A stretch of DNA of 64,000 nucleotides, from the NCBI GenBank assembly GCA_963796195.1, contig CAWCKS010000003.1, forward strand, positions 310,001 through 374,000, given 5' to 3'. The DNA comes from CAWCKS01 sp963796195. Lineage in GTDB: Bacteria; Pseudomonadota; Alphaproteobacteria; Rhizobiales; Xanthobacteraceae. The position numbers and the translations under genes are program-made. Positions 45,428 to 53,968 of the stretch are shown here, in pieces; the stretch's first letter is position 1; each line of letters opens with the position of its first letter. The notes below the pieces were generated by a model. That model was not told the origin of the DNA and ran no database searches. It saw only the letters and a list, made by a program, of their open reading frames with translations.

Positions 45428-46678
45428 ATGAAAACGTCGATCGATCGCGGAGCGGTTGCGGCGCTCGACGAGCGCGATCCGCTGCGCGGCAAGCGCGATG
45501 AGTTCGTCATCCCGGACGGCGTTGATCTATCTCGACGGCAACTCACTCGGTCCATTGCCGAAAGCAGCGCTGCGCGAGCTCAAACTCGCGGCCGAGCAGG
45601 AATGGGGCGAGGGCCTCATCCGCAGCTGGAACGCGGCCGGCTGGTTCGACTTGCCGGTGACGCTGGGCGATCGGCTCGCACGCCTGATCGGCGCCGGGCC
45701 GGGCGAAACCGTTTGCACGGACACGACCTCGATCAACATCTACAAGGCGCTGCACGCGGCCTTGAGCCTCCGCCCCGGCCGATCGACAATCGTTGCCGAG
45801 GGGACGGGCTTTCCAACCGACGTCTACATCGCCGAGGGCGTGGCGAGCGTGCGGCCGCGACGTGCGGATCAAGCTCTGCTGGCATCGATGCGCGCGATAT
45901 CGAGGACCTGCTCGGCGATGACGTCGCCGCAGTGCTCGTCAATCACGTCGACTATCGCACCGGCGTGTTGCGCGACATGGCGCAGCTGACGGAGCGCATT
46001 CATGCCGCCGGCGCGATCGCGGTCTGGGATCTCTGCCACAGCGCGGGCGCGATGAAGGTCGATCTCAACGCGGCGAACGCCGACTTCGCCATCGGCTGCA
46101 CCTACAAATACCTCAACGGCGGGCCCGGCGCGCCGGCGTTCGTGTTTGCCGCGCGACGCCATCACGGCAAGTTCGCGCAGCCGCTGACGGGCTGGTGGGG
46201 CCACGCGCGGCCGTTCGCGTTCGATCGCTCCTTCAAGCCTGGTGACGGCATCCGCCCGATGCTGTGCGGGACCCAGCCGATTCTTTCAATGCGCGCGCTC
46301 GCGGGCGCGCTCGACGTCTGGGACGATGTCGATCTCGTTGCGCTGAGGGAGAAGAGCCTTGGTCTCACCGACCTATTCATTGCGCTGGTCGAAGAGAGCT
46401 GCGGCCGTTTCGGCGTCACGCTGGCGGCGCCGCGCGACCGCGCCCAGCGCGGCAGCCAGGTCTCGTTCCGCCACCCGCACGGTTACGAGGTCATGCAGGC
46501 CTTGATCGAGCGTGGCGTGATCGGCGACTTCCGCAGCCCCGACTACATGCGCTTCGGCTTCGCGCCGCTTTATCTGCGTTACGCCGATGTCTTTAGCGCC
46601 GCATCGATCCTGCACGACATTCTTGCTGATGAAACCTGGCGCGCTCCGCGTTTCGCTGCGCGCTCGACGGTGACTTAA
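45428..46678 (+). CDS. kynU: kynureninase, frameshifted
   Basis: Kynureninase is the PLP enzyme that cleaves kynurenine to anthranilate and alanine. The N-terminal frame reads DPLRGKRDEFVIPDG. A second frame carries IYLDGNSLGPLPKAALRELK, WFDLPVTLGDRLARLIGA and CTDTTSINIYKALHAAL, and the first frame resumes with VLVNHVDYRTGVLRDMAQL, WDLCHSAGAMKVDLN and TYKYLNGGPGAPAF, where the Lys binds PLP. Shifts fall near 45522 (an extra T) and near 45865. The start at 45428 lies 13 bases after the dehydrogenase stop. The rebuilt length is about 416 residues, normal for the family. Confidence 0.88.
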   Translation: MKTSIDRGAVAALDERDPLRGKRDEFVIPDGVDLSRRQLTRSIAESSAARAQTRGRAGMGRGPHPQLERGRLVRLAGDAGRSARTPDRRRAGRNRLHGHDLDQHLQGAARGLEPPPRPIDNRCRGDGLSNRRLHRRGRGERAAATCGSSSAGIDARDIEDLLGDDVAAVLVNHVDYRTGVLRDMAQLTERIHAAGAIAVWDLCHSAGAMKVDLNAANADFAIGCTYKYLNGGPGAPAFVFAARRHHGKFAQPLTGWWGHARPFAFDRSFKPGDGIRPMLCGTQPILSMRALAGALDVWDDVDLVALREKSLGLTDLFIALVEESCGRFGVTLAAPRDRAQRGSQVSFRHPHGYEVMQALIERGVIGDFRSPDYMRFGFAPLYLRYADVFSAASILHDILADETWRAPRFAARSTVT

Positions 46679-46685
46679 GCAAACA

Positions 46686-47561
46686 TCACAGGTCCTTCAG
46701 CTCCGCAATCGCGATGCCGTTTTCGCCGGCGACGGAATAGAGCAGCCAGGTGCGGCCGCCTTCGCGAAAAATCGCGGGATCGCGCAGCTGGCAAACCGGT
46801 CCATGCACGAGCCCGCGCACCGACGGCGCGCGCGGCGCATCGGCACCTTCGTATGGCAGTTCCGGTTGCAGGATGGTGACCGGCTTGCTCTCCTTCCAGT
46901 TAAGCCAATCGGGCGTCAGCTCGATGGTGGCGAGCAGGATGCTCTCCGGATTGTCACCGACATCTGTGTAGAACACCGAGAGAATGTTGCCGTCGAGCTT
47001 GAGCGCGGAGTGACGCATGTTGGACCCGAACAGTCGCGGCCCTTCTTCGAATGCCGTGAGGCCGTCGCGCGACCGATAGAACACGCCGGGCATGCCGAGC
47101 GCGTAGGTATATCCGTCCCATGCGAAGGTCCTGAAGTAAGGACGGCCGAGCCGCTCGGTCGATGCCTCGAAGCGCAGTCCGTCGGAGGAAACAGCGACCC
47201 GGGTATATTGATCGGCGCCTGGAACGCCGCTCGCCACTTCCGAGCCGTGAAAGTACATCCGGATCCGTTTCTCGCGTTCGTCGACGTGGACATCCGGCGA
47301 GGCAACGTGTCCGGCGAAGCGGGATTCCTCCAGCGACAGCACGCCGGCCTCATGCGTTCGCCAGGGGCCTTCGAGCCGGTCGGCATAAGCGAGACGAATG
47401 TAGTGGCCGTCGTGGTGCGCGAAGTAGAGATAGTAGCGCCCGAGCGGATTTCTCACCCACTCGGGCACGCGGATCAGCGAGGGGCCGTTGATGTTGTCGC
47501 CCATTCGCCCGTCCATGTGCGGACGGACGATGGGGTTTGTCGCAAAGCGCACGGCGCGCAT
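46686..47561 (-). CDS. glycoside hydrolase family 43/32-like five-bladed-propeller protein
   Basis: The 291-residue cytoplasmic-looking protein has no signal peptide. Its repeated Y/F-rich strands (RYYLYFAHHDG, SPDVHVDEREKRIRMYFHG, VFYRSRDGL, LSVFYTDVGD, LRDPAIFREGGRTWLLYSVAGENGIAIAEL) and conserved Asp residues near blade ends resemble the five-bladed propeller of GH43/GH32/GH62 enzymes. The active-site acids cannot be assigned surely, so it may be a glycosidase or a non-catalytic relative. It is last in a minus-strand set with an aldo-keto reductase and an enolase-superfamily enzyme, suggesting a role in sugar use. Confidence 0.6.
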   Translation of the reverse strand: MRAVRFATNPIVRPHMDGRMGDNINGPSLIRVPEWVRNPLGRYYLYFAHHDGHYIRLAYADRLEGPWRTHEAGVLSLEESRFAGHVASPDVHVDEREKRIRMYFHGSEVASGVPGADQYTRVAVSSDGLRFEASTERLGRPYFRTFAWDGYTYALGMPGVFYRSRDGLTAFEEGPRLFGSNMRHSALKLDGNILSVFYTDVGDNPESILLATIELTPDWLNWKESKPVTILQPELPYEGADAPRAPSVRGLVHGPVCQLRDPAIFREGGRTWLLYSVAGENGIAIAELKDL

Positions 47562-47588
47562 TTGCCTGCTCTCTCGCGCGCGAAAAAC

Positions 47589-48533
47589 TCAGCTCGCGGC
47601 GTTGAGCGCCGCGATCTGTGCCGCCGAAAGTTTTAGTGTCGTGGCCTTGACCAGATCGTCCATCTGCTCGGGTTTCGAGGCGCTGGCGATCGGTGCGGTG
47701 ATGCTCGGCCGCGCCATCATCCAGGCCAGCGAAACCTGCGCCGGTGTCGATTTCGTTTCCTTCGCGACCTGGTCGAGCGCGGCCAGCACCTTCGGGCCCT
47801 TGCCCTCGAGGTATTTGCCGGCGCCGCGGCCGCGCGGGCTCTTGCCGAAATCCGCCGCGGACCGGTACTTGCCGGTCAAAAAACCGCTGGCGAGCGAGTA
47901 ATAAGGAATGACGCCAAGCTTATGCCGCTGGCAAACCGCCTCCAGCGCGTCCTCGTAAAGCGGCCGCTCCACCAGATTGTAGTGCGGCTGCAGCGAGACA
48001 TAGGCCGGCAGGTTGTTCTTGCGGCTTGTTTCCATCGCCTCCTCGAGCCGCGGCGCGGTGTAGTTCGAGGCGCCAATGGCACGCACCTTGCCCGACTTGA
48101 TCAGCTCGCCGAACGTCCCGAGTGTGTCGGCGAGAGGTGTCGACGCGTCATCGGCGTGAGCCTGGTAGAGGTCGACGTAGTCGGTCTGCAGCCGCTTCAG
48201 CGAATCGTCGATCGCTTGTTTGATCCAGGCCGGCGACAACCCCTTGCCACGGCCCGGCATCTCCATGCCGCACTTGGTCAGGATCTTCACGTCGTCGCGC
48301 TTGCCGCGCTTCTTGAGCCAGCGTCCGATGATGGTCTCGGACTCGCCGCCCTGGTGTCCCGGCACCCAGCGCGAGTAGACGTCGGCGGTATCGATGGCGT
48401 TAAGCCCAGCCTCGACGCACATGTCGAGCAGCTTGAAGCTGGTCGCCTCGTCGGCCGACCAGCCCAGCACGTTGCCGCCGAACACCAGCGGCGGGATCGA
48501 AAGCGAAGAAGGACCGAGACGACGCAGCTCCAT
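47589..48533 (-). CDS. aldo/keto reductase
   Basis: The 314-residue TIM barrel has NAIDTADVYSRWVPGHQGGESETIIGRWL with the catalytic Asp and Tyr, VKILTKCGME with the Lys, DYVDLYQAHADD with the His position, and the C-terminal NADPH-binding SASKPEQMDDLV. It reduces aldehydes or ketones, or oxidises sugars, with NAD(P)H. A GGGAG ribosome binding site precedes the ATG at 48533. It is the middle gene of a three-gene minus-strand set. The gene is intact. Confidence 0.9.
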   Translation of the reverse strand: MELRRLGPSSLSIPPLVFGGNVLGWSADEATSFKLLDMCVEAGLNAIDTADVYSRWVPGHQGGESETIIGRWLKKRGKRDDVKILTKCGMEMPGRGKGLSPAWIKQAIDDSLKRLQTDYVDLYQAHADDASTPLADTLGTFGELIKSGKVRAIGASNYTAPRLEEAMETSRKNNLPAYVSLQPHYNLVERPLYEDALEAVCQRHKLGVIPYYSLASGFLTGKYRSAADFGKSPRGRGAGKYLEGKGPKVLAALDQVAKETKSTPAQVSLAWMMARPSITAPIASASKPEQMDDLVKATTLKLSAAQIAALNAAS

Positions 48534-48583
48534 GGCATACTCCCAGAGTTCTTGTTACCCGAATGACGGGGGATGACGTTCCT

Positions 48584-49799
48584 TTAGCCCTTCCTCGGCG
48601 CATTGAGTAGCCCGTGCCCCTTGGGCGGGTGGGCGCGCATGGCTTCTTCGACCGGGTCGGTGCCCCAGCCCGGGCGGTCGGGCAGGATCAGGTAGCCATC
48701 CTTGAATTCGGGCTCGTGGCTGAACAATTCGTGATCCCACGCGATACGGTCGATGTCGGTCTCCATGATGCGCAGGTTCGGCACCGCGGCCGAGAAGTGC
48801 GCGTTCATCATGGTGCAGAGGTGGCCGTAGAAATTATGCGGCGCAACGTTGACCTCGTAGGCTTCCGCCGCATTGGCGATCTTCATCGACTGCCAGACGC
48901 CGTTCCACGGCGTGTCGATGATCGCGACGTCCATCGCCTGCTCGTCGAAATAGGGCAGGAACTCGCGCAGGCCCAATAGCGTCTCGCAGGACGAGATCGG
49001 GTGCGGGCTGTGGCGGCGGATGTAACCCAGCGCCTGCGGGTTGAAGGTGTCGATCTCGATCCAGAACATGTCGAGGTCTGCGATCTCGCGCAGGATCTTC
49101 AAATACCCTTCGGTCTTCGCATTGAAGTTGAGGTCGAGCAGGATGTCGACGTCAGGGCCGGCGCCGTCGCGCATCGCCTCGAGGTGCATGTGCAGGTCGC
49201 GCAGCACCTTGCGGTCGACATTGAGCTCGGGTTCAAACGGGGTGCCGAAGCCGGGGCGCCAGCCCGTCGGCTTGCCGTTGTCGTAGATGAAGATGTTGGT
49301 TTTCAGCGCCGTGAATTTCTTCTCGCGCACCTCGCGGGCGATCGCCTTGACGCCGTCGAGGTCGGTGATGGCCGGCTTGTACCAGTCGCCGCGGTTGATG
49401 CGCCAGCTCGCGCAGTGCGACCAGTAGACCCGGATGCGGTCGCGGATCTTGCCGCCGAGCAGCTCATAACAGGGAACGCCGAGATGCTTTGCCTTGGCGT
49501 CGAGCAGGGCGTTCTCGATCGCGCCGATCGCCTGTGCCACGACGCCGCCGGCGGCCGGCCGCGTCGCGGAGTAGAGCTTCGCATAGATGCGCTCGTGCTG
49601 GCTGGGAGTCCTCGCCAATGATGGTCGCCGCCAGCCGCTCGATTGCCGTCGACACGCCGGGCGAGCCAAAGCCCTCGTCGAATTCGCTCCAGCCGACGAT
49701 ACCGCTGTCAGCGGTCACCTTGACGAAGTGATAGTTCCGCCAGCCCGCGTCGCAGGCGAGGATTTCGATTTTGCGGATTTTGGTATCTTGGCTGCTCAT
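48584..49799 (-). CDS. mandelate racemase/muconate lactonizing enzyme family protein, frameshifted
   Basis: The protein belongs to the enolase superfamily, which removes a proton alpha to a carboxylate. The N-terminal cap starts MSSQDTKIRKIEILACDAGWRNYHFVKV; the barrel has FTALKTNIFIYDNG, ILLDLNFNAKTEGY, MFWIEIDTFNP and ISSCETLLGLREF (the three metal-binding acids), and APHNFYGHL with a conserved His. The frame switches near 49605, where one extra base separates GED from PSQHERIYAKLYSATRP. The rebuilt length is about 405 residues. The start is the ATG at 49799. It probably acts on a sugar acid given its neighbours. Confidence 0.85.
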
Positions 49800-49870
49800 G
49801 AGTGCGTCTCTCCCGCCGCCCTCCATTTGACGCTTGAGGGCGTTTGTGCGGAGTATGAGGTCGGACGCGA

Positions 49871-49980
49871 CTCATCCTCAACCCTCATGGTGAGGAGGCG
49901 CGGAGCGCCGTCTCGAACCATGAGGCCGGTGCCGTGGCCTCATCCTTCGAGACGCGGCTTCGCCGCTCCTCGGATGAGGG
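49871..49980. repeat. intergenic repeat, second copy of the GTCTCGAA-CATGAGGCC family
   Basis: The block begins CTCATCCTC and ends GGATGAG, an inverted pair, with inner palindromes TCTCGAACCATGAGGCC and GGCCTCATCCTTCGAGA. The same units occur at 2946-3116. It lies between the enolase-superfamily gene and the TetR gene, in a stretch with no plausible coding sequence. Confidence 0.65.
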
Positions 49981-50003
49981 ACCGGGTCGGTGAACGGCGT
50001 CCG

Positions 50004-50564
50004 CTAGCCACGCCGACGCTGCGCGGGCTCGCCCAGACCGATCCGCTTGAGTTCGGCCACGATCCGATCGAGTTTCTCGCCGGCAAGCTTGCTGCGGCTG
50101 AGCGCGGCACCGAGATAGGTCCAGTACAGGATTTGCGTGCGCGCCGCCGCGAGCGGCGGAGCAATTCCGGCGTCGCGCAGCAGCTGCTCGATGTAGCCGC
50201 GGCGCCTGCCGTCGATCTCTTCAATCGCGCGCGCCGCCGCGGCGTTGTTGTCGGCCCAGGCGCGCATGCGCAATTCCAGCGTGGCGCCGCGTCCGAACGC
50301 ATGATGCAGCAGGGCTTCGAGACGCGCTTCGAGTGCATCATGCTGCTCGATGTCAGAAATAATCGCTTCGGTCGCGACCTGCTTCCAGCGCTCGATCACC
50401 TCGGCGTGGAACGCGTCGAGGTCGGCGAAGTGCCAGTAGAAGCTGCCGCGCGAGACGCGGAGCTTGCGCGCCAGCACATCCGCCTTCAAAGCCTCAAAAC
50501 CCTCGCGCGCCAGCGCTGATCAGCGCGAAATCGATCCAGTCCCGGCGGTGAGACGTTTGGTCAT
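50004..50564 (-). CDS. TetR family transcriptional regulator, frameshifted near the N-terminus
   Basis: The downstream part reads LKADVLARKLRVSRGSFYWHFADLDAFHAEVIERWKQ, the helix-turn-helix of TetR repressors, followed by an alpha-helical ligand-binding domain of the usual size. The natural N-terminus (MTKRL..., then DWIDFALISAGAREGFEALKADVLARKL) is spread over other frames, with indels near 50540 and 50488. The ATG at 50564 puts the coding region 11 bases from a palindrome. It is divergent from the membrane-protein gene at 50647, the usual setting for a repressor that controls its neighbour and itself. Confidence 0.85.
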
Positions 50565-50574
50565 CCCCAGAACC

Positions 50575-50588
50575 ATACAGTGCTGTAT
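50575..50588. promoter_or_regulatory. probable TetR operator 1
   Basis: ATACAG-TG-CTGTAT is an inverted repeat of 6-bp arms with a 2-bp spacer. It shares the ATACA-N4-TGTAT core with operator 2, centred 47 bp away. It lies 11 bases from the start codon of the TetR gene and next to the -35 box of the divergent promoter, so it could control both genes. Confidence 0.7.
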
Positions 50589-50617
50589 TGACAGCGGCAA
50601 CGGGCCGGACGTAGGCT
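50588..50617 (+). promoter_or_regulatory. probable sigma-70 promoter for the gene at 50647
   Basis: TTGACA at 50588-50593 is a perfect -35 box. With an 18-base spacer it is followed by TAGGCT at 50612-50617, a weak -10 box. The expected start of transcription, near 50624, falls inside operator 2. Operator 1 touches the -35 edge. This arrangement is typical of TetR-repressed promoters, but transcription was not tested. Confidence 0.55.
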
Positions 50618-50639
50618 CTCCATACATTGATGTATGGAG
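50618..50639. promoter_or_regulatory. probable TetR operator 2
   Basis: CTCCATACAT-TG-ATGTATGGAG is a perfect palindrome with 10-bp arms. It shares its core ATACA-N4-TGTAT with operator 1. The right arm contains GGAG, seven bases before the ATG at 50647, so the ribosome binding site is built into the operator. Binding there would block transcription start. Confidence 0.75.
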
Positions 50640-50646
50640 AAAGTTT

Positions 50647-50997
50647 ATGCGGGATCTGGCGTTGCAGGCCGCGGGTGTGCTGGCGATCGTTGTCGCGCTG
50701 ATTCATGGCGCCATTGCCGAGCTGCAGGTGTTTGCCAAAGCGCGCATCGAGCCGCGGCAGACGCGGCGATTGCTGCGCCTGATCTGGCAGGCCAGCACCA
50801 TCGACTGGATCGGTCTCGGCATCCTGTTGATCGCCGCGCCCTGGCTCGGCTCGACGATGGCGCGCCACTGGATCATTGCGATCGCGGTCGCGGTCTACGG
50901 CTATGCTGCGATCGGCAATGCGCTGGCCGTTCGCGGGCCGCATCCCGGATGGATCCTGATGCTCTGCGTGGTCGCGCTGGCGCTGGCGGGGATTTGA
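50647..50997 (+). CDS. small four-helix membrane protein, TetR-controlled
   Basis: The 116-residue protein has four hydrophobic segments: LALQAAGVLAIVVALIHGAIAEL, WIGLGILLIAAPWL, WIIAIAVAVYGYAAIGNALA and WILMLCVVALALAGI, with a basic loop EPRQTRRLLRL. It has no recognised domain. The ATG at 50647, with GGAG upstream, is preferred over a long upstream frame that crosses the regulator gene. Two TetR-type palindromes sit before it, so its expression probably responds to a small ligand. Its function is unknown. Confidence 0.7.
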   Translation: MRDLALQAAGVLAIVVALIHGAIAELQVFAKARIEPRQTRRLLRLIWQASTIDWIGLGILLIAAPWLGSTMARHWIIAIAVAVYGYAAIGNALAVRGPHPGWILMLCVVALALAGI

Positions 50998-51002
50998 CGC
51001 CG

Positions 51003-51928
51003 CTACGCCAGCTTTTCCCGCAGCCACGCCGCGCTCTTCATGACAGCTTCGGTCGCGGGGTCGATCACGCCCACCCAGAACATGAAGCCGTGATTCATGT
51101 CGCTGAAGCGCTCGATCTTGGTCTCGACGCCGTCAGCGGCGAGACGCTTGCCATAGAGTTCGCCTTCGTCACGCAACACGTCGTACTGCGCCGTGATGAT
51201 GTAAGCCGGCGGCAGCCCGCGCAAATTGTCCGCACGCAGCGGTGAAGCGTAAGCGTGTGTCAGGTCGCTCTGGTCGGCGAGGTAAAGATCCCAGAACCAG
51301 CGCATCGAGACGTCGGTCAGGCCAAGGCCTTCGCCGCACTCCTTGTAGGATGGCTTGGGCACTGACGGATGATCGGTCACCGGATAGACCAGCAGCTGGC
51401 CGCGCAAGGCCGGGCCGCCCTGGTCGCGCACGCGGAGCGCCGTCACCGCGGCGAGATTGCCGCCGGCACTGTCGCCGGCAAGCGCGATGCGCGACGCGTC
51501 ACCGCCGAATTCCCTGGCGTGCGCGCCGACCCAGCGCGTCGCGGCAAGGCAGTCGTCGCTCGCGGCGGGAAACTTGTGTTCCGGCGCGAGGCGATAGTCG
51601 ACCGAGACGATGATCGCGCCGCTTGCCTTGCAGAGCTGGCGGCAGATCAGGTCATGGGTGTCGAGGCTGCACAGGATGAAGCCGGAGCCGTGGAAGAACA
51701 CGACAACCGGCAGATTGATCTCGGTCGACGGCTTGTAGATGCGCAGCGCGATCGGCCCACCAGGTCCCGCATGTTGCGCTGTTCGACCGAAGGCAACTCG
51801 ACCCGCGGCACGCCGGCCGTGAAGCGCGCGACGTCAGTCGCGCGCAGCCGCTCCAGCGGCACGGTGTGCATCGGCGGCAGCGCCGCCGCCTTGTCGACCA
51901 TGGTTTGCAGGAAAGGGTGCAGGGGCAT
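51003..51928 (-). CDS. alpha/beta hydrolase, hormone-sensitive lipase family esterase, frameshifted
   Basis: The C-terminal frame has HGSGFILCSLDTHDLICRQL (oxyanion-hole HGSGF, a variant of HGGGF), VDYRLAPEHKFPAA, GDSAGGNLAA (nucleophile Ser), YDVLRDEGELY (Asp) and MNHGFMFWVG (His). The N-terminus, from MPLHPFLQTMVDKAAALPPMHTVP, is in another frame; one missing C near 51752 joins them through VGPIALRIYKPSTEINLPVVVF. The start is the ATG at 51928 with GGAG upstream. The rebuilt length of about 308 residues fits bacterial HSL esterases, which hydrolyse short acyl esters. It is convergent with the TetR-controlled gene. Confidence 0.87.
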
Positions 51929-51939
51929 GTTTTCTCCGT

Positions 51940-52019
51940 TATTGCGAGCGTAGCGAAGCAATCCGGAGCGTCGTAAGCAAGAGCTGGATTGCTTCGTCGC
52001 TTTGCTCCTCGCAATGACG
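51940..52019. repeat. intergenic inverted repeat, related to 1599-1696
   Basis: ATTGCGAGCGTAGCGAAGCA runs into the element, and GGATTGCTTCGTCGC followed by CTCGCAATGAC closes it, so the ends are inverted copies. It fills the gap between the esterase start and the aldehyde dehydrogenase end, both read from the minus strand. It could attenuate or end transcription. Confidence 0.6.
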
Positions 52020-52083
52020 AAAACGAAAACGCCGAGGCGAGTTTCTCGCCCCGGCGTCCGTTGGTTCGCGTGAAGCGCGAGGC

Positions 52084-53514
52084 TTATGCGGCGTTGAAGC
52101 CGGCGATCGCCTTGGCCTCGAGATATTCCTCAAGGCCATACTTGCCCCACTCGCGGCCGTTGCCGGACTGCTTGAAGCCGCCGAACGGCGCCCCACGTTC
52201 GTTCGGCAGGCCGTTGAGGTTGACGTTGCCGGCGCGGATCTGGCGGGCGACCTTGCGCGCACGCTCGACCGAGCCTGCCGTGACGTAGCCCGCGAGCCCG
52301 TACGGCGTGTCGTTGGCGATCTTGACGGCTTCCGCCTCATCTTTGGCGCCGAGGATTGCGAGCACCGGTCCAAAGATTTCCTCACGTGCGATCGTCATGT
52401 CGTTCGTCACATCGGCAAACACGGTCGGGCGGACGTAGAAGCCCTTGTTGACACCCTCGGGCAGGCCCGGACCGCCGGTAACCAGCGTTGCGCCCTCGTC
52501 AATGCCCTTCTTGATCAACGCCTGGATCTTGTCCCACTGCGTGCGATTGACAACCGGGCCGATGTTGGTGTCGGCGGCCTTCGGGTCGCCCGCCTTCGTC
52601 TTCTCGGCGACGGCCTTCGCGATCGCAGCGGCTTCCTTCATCTTGGCGGCCGGCACGATCATGCGGGTCGGCGCGTTGCAGGACTGGCCTGAGTTGTTGA
52701 AGACGTGCGCGGTGCCGCCGGTGACCGCCTTCTGCAGGTCGGCATCATCGAGGATGATGTTCGGCGACTTGCCGCCGAGCTCCTGGCTGACGCGTTTGAC
52801 GGTATTGGCGGCGCGCTTGGCGACGTCGATGCCGGCGCGGGTCGAGCCGGTGAACGAGATCATGTCGATGCCGGGGTGCTCGCTCATCGCGACGCCGACT
52901 TCGGGGCCGAGGCCGTTGATGAGGTTGAACACACCCTTCGGCACGCCGGCGGCGTCAAGCACTTCGGCGAAGATCAGCGCCGAGGTCGGCGTGAACTCCG
53001 ACGGCTTAAGGATCATGGTGCAGCCGGCGGCGAGCGCGGGCGCGACCTTGCAGGCGATCTGGTTGAGCGGCCAGTTCCACGGGGTGATCATGCCGATCAC
53101 GCCGACCGGCTCGCGCACGACCACGGCGTTGCCGATCTTCTCCTCGAACTCGTAGTTCTTCAGCACGTCGAGGGTCGAGGCGAGGTGGCCGAGGCCGGCG
53201 GCGGCCTGGGCGCGCTCGGCGAGCGTCATCGGCGCGCCCATCTCGTCGGAGATCGCGGTCGCGATGTCCTTGGCGCGGGCCTTGTAGGCCTCGATGATCT
53301 TGCTGAGCAGCTCGATGCGCTGCTCGCGGCTCGTCACCGAGAAGGTCTCGAACGCCCGGCGGGCGGCGGCGACGGCTTTGTCGACATCGGCCTTGGAGCC
53401 GACCGCGATGTCGTAGAGCTTGTCTTCGGTCGCCGGGTTGGTGACCGCAACGGTCTTCATCACCGCAGGATCGACCCAGGCGCCGTCAATGTAGAATTTC
53501 AATCGGTTGACCAT
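52084..53514 (-). CDS. aldehyde dehydrogenase family protein
   Basis: The 476-residue enzyme has the fold and residues of NAD(P)-dependent aldehyde dehydrogenases: the PWNWP region with N147, QELGGKSPNII with E245, and NNSGQSCNAPTRM with catalytic C279. It oxidises an aldehyde to an acid. The ATG at 53514 is chosen, with GAGG upstream; a GTG at 53517 precedes it. The subgroup is unknown. It is divergent from the flavin monooxygenase at 53969. The gene is intact. Confidence 0.92.
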   Translation of the reverse strand: MVNRLKFYIDGAWVDPAVMKTVAVTNPATEDKLYDIAVGSKADVDKAVAAARRAFETFSVTSREQRIELLSKIIEAYKARAKDIATAISDEMGAPMTLAERAQAAAGLGHLASTLDVLKNYEFEEKIGNAVVVREPVGVIGMITPWNWPLNQIACKVAPALAAGCTMILKPSEFTPTSALIFAEVLDAAGVPKGVFNLINGLGPEVGVAMSEHPGIDMISFTGSTRAGIDVAKRAANTVKRVSQELGGKSPNIILDDADLQKAVTGGTAHVFNNSGQSCNAPTRMIVPAAKMKEAAAIAKAVAEKTKAGDPKAADTNIGPVVNRTQWDKIQALIKKGIDEGATLVTGGPGLPEGVNKGFYVRPTVFADVTNDMTIAREEIFGPVLAILGAKDEAEAVKIANDTPYGLAGYVTAGSVERARKVARQIRAGNVNLNGLPNERGAPFGGFKQSGNGREWGKYGLEEYLEAKAIAGFNAA

Positions 53515-53968
53515 CACATAACCTCTTCAGTGGGAGCTTTGATGCGGACCACGCGGGGATTGTCGACGAGCGTTTGCTTGGATCAAGGTCGGCCGGCCTG
53601 AAGCGGCTGGCCCGAGCTCTAGGACGTCAACTCTCCCTCACGTATTTTCTTTGTTCTGGACTAGTTGTTCTGGATCTTCAGGCCCGCCGCGCGGCGGCGG
53701 CCCATAAAAAATCCCGGCGCGCCTCGTCAGGCGCGGGCCGGATATTGGGTCTTTGGCCGGATAATTGCAATCGCCCATTCGGTCCCGGCGGCTCGCATTT
53801 GCGGCGCATGTCCTGATCGGAAAACCGGTACCGACCTTTATCCGGGACATGCGTGCATGATGGCCGACCTGCCTTGTCGGGTACAGCCCTTGACGGCCGG
53901 GGCGTTATGCCTACGTGGTTTCGTTACGTCGACCAGGCTTTATGCATGACAATCGGTGCGCACACGAT
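53515..53968. other. 454-base divergent intergenic region, no gene recognised
   Basis: This gap separates the aldehyde dehydrogenase and the flavin-dependent monooxygenase, which are transcribed away from each other, so it must hold both promoters; no clear boxes were found. It contains a GC-rich hairpin (CGCGCCT-CGTC-AGGCGCG near 53720) and a palindromic element at 53805-53853. A 70-residue open frame across it resembles nothing and is probably chance. Confidence 0.5.
53805..53853. repeat. palindromic element CGCATGTCC ... GGACATGCG
   Basis: Nine-base arms at 53805-53813 and 53845-53853 flank a 31-base loop that contains GATCGGAAAACCGGTACCG. The GGAAAACCGG core links it to the elements at 2741-2854 and 25498-25522. 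It is a dispersed repeat in a promoter gap. Confidence 0.6.

Noticed and set aside
52705..53601. 298-residue antisense frame over the aldehyde dehydrogenase
   Set aside because: A shadow with low-complexity Arg/Gly/Asp content and no motif.
53638..53850. 70-residue frame in the 53515-53968 gap
   Set aside because: It runs across a hairpin and a repeat element and has no similarity to a known family.
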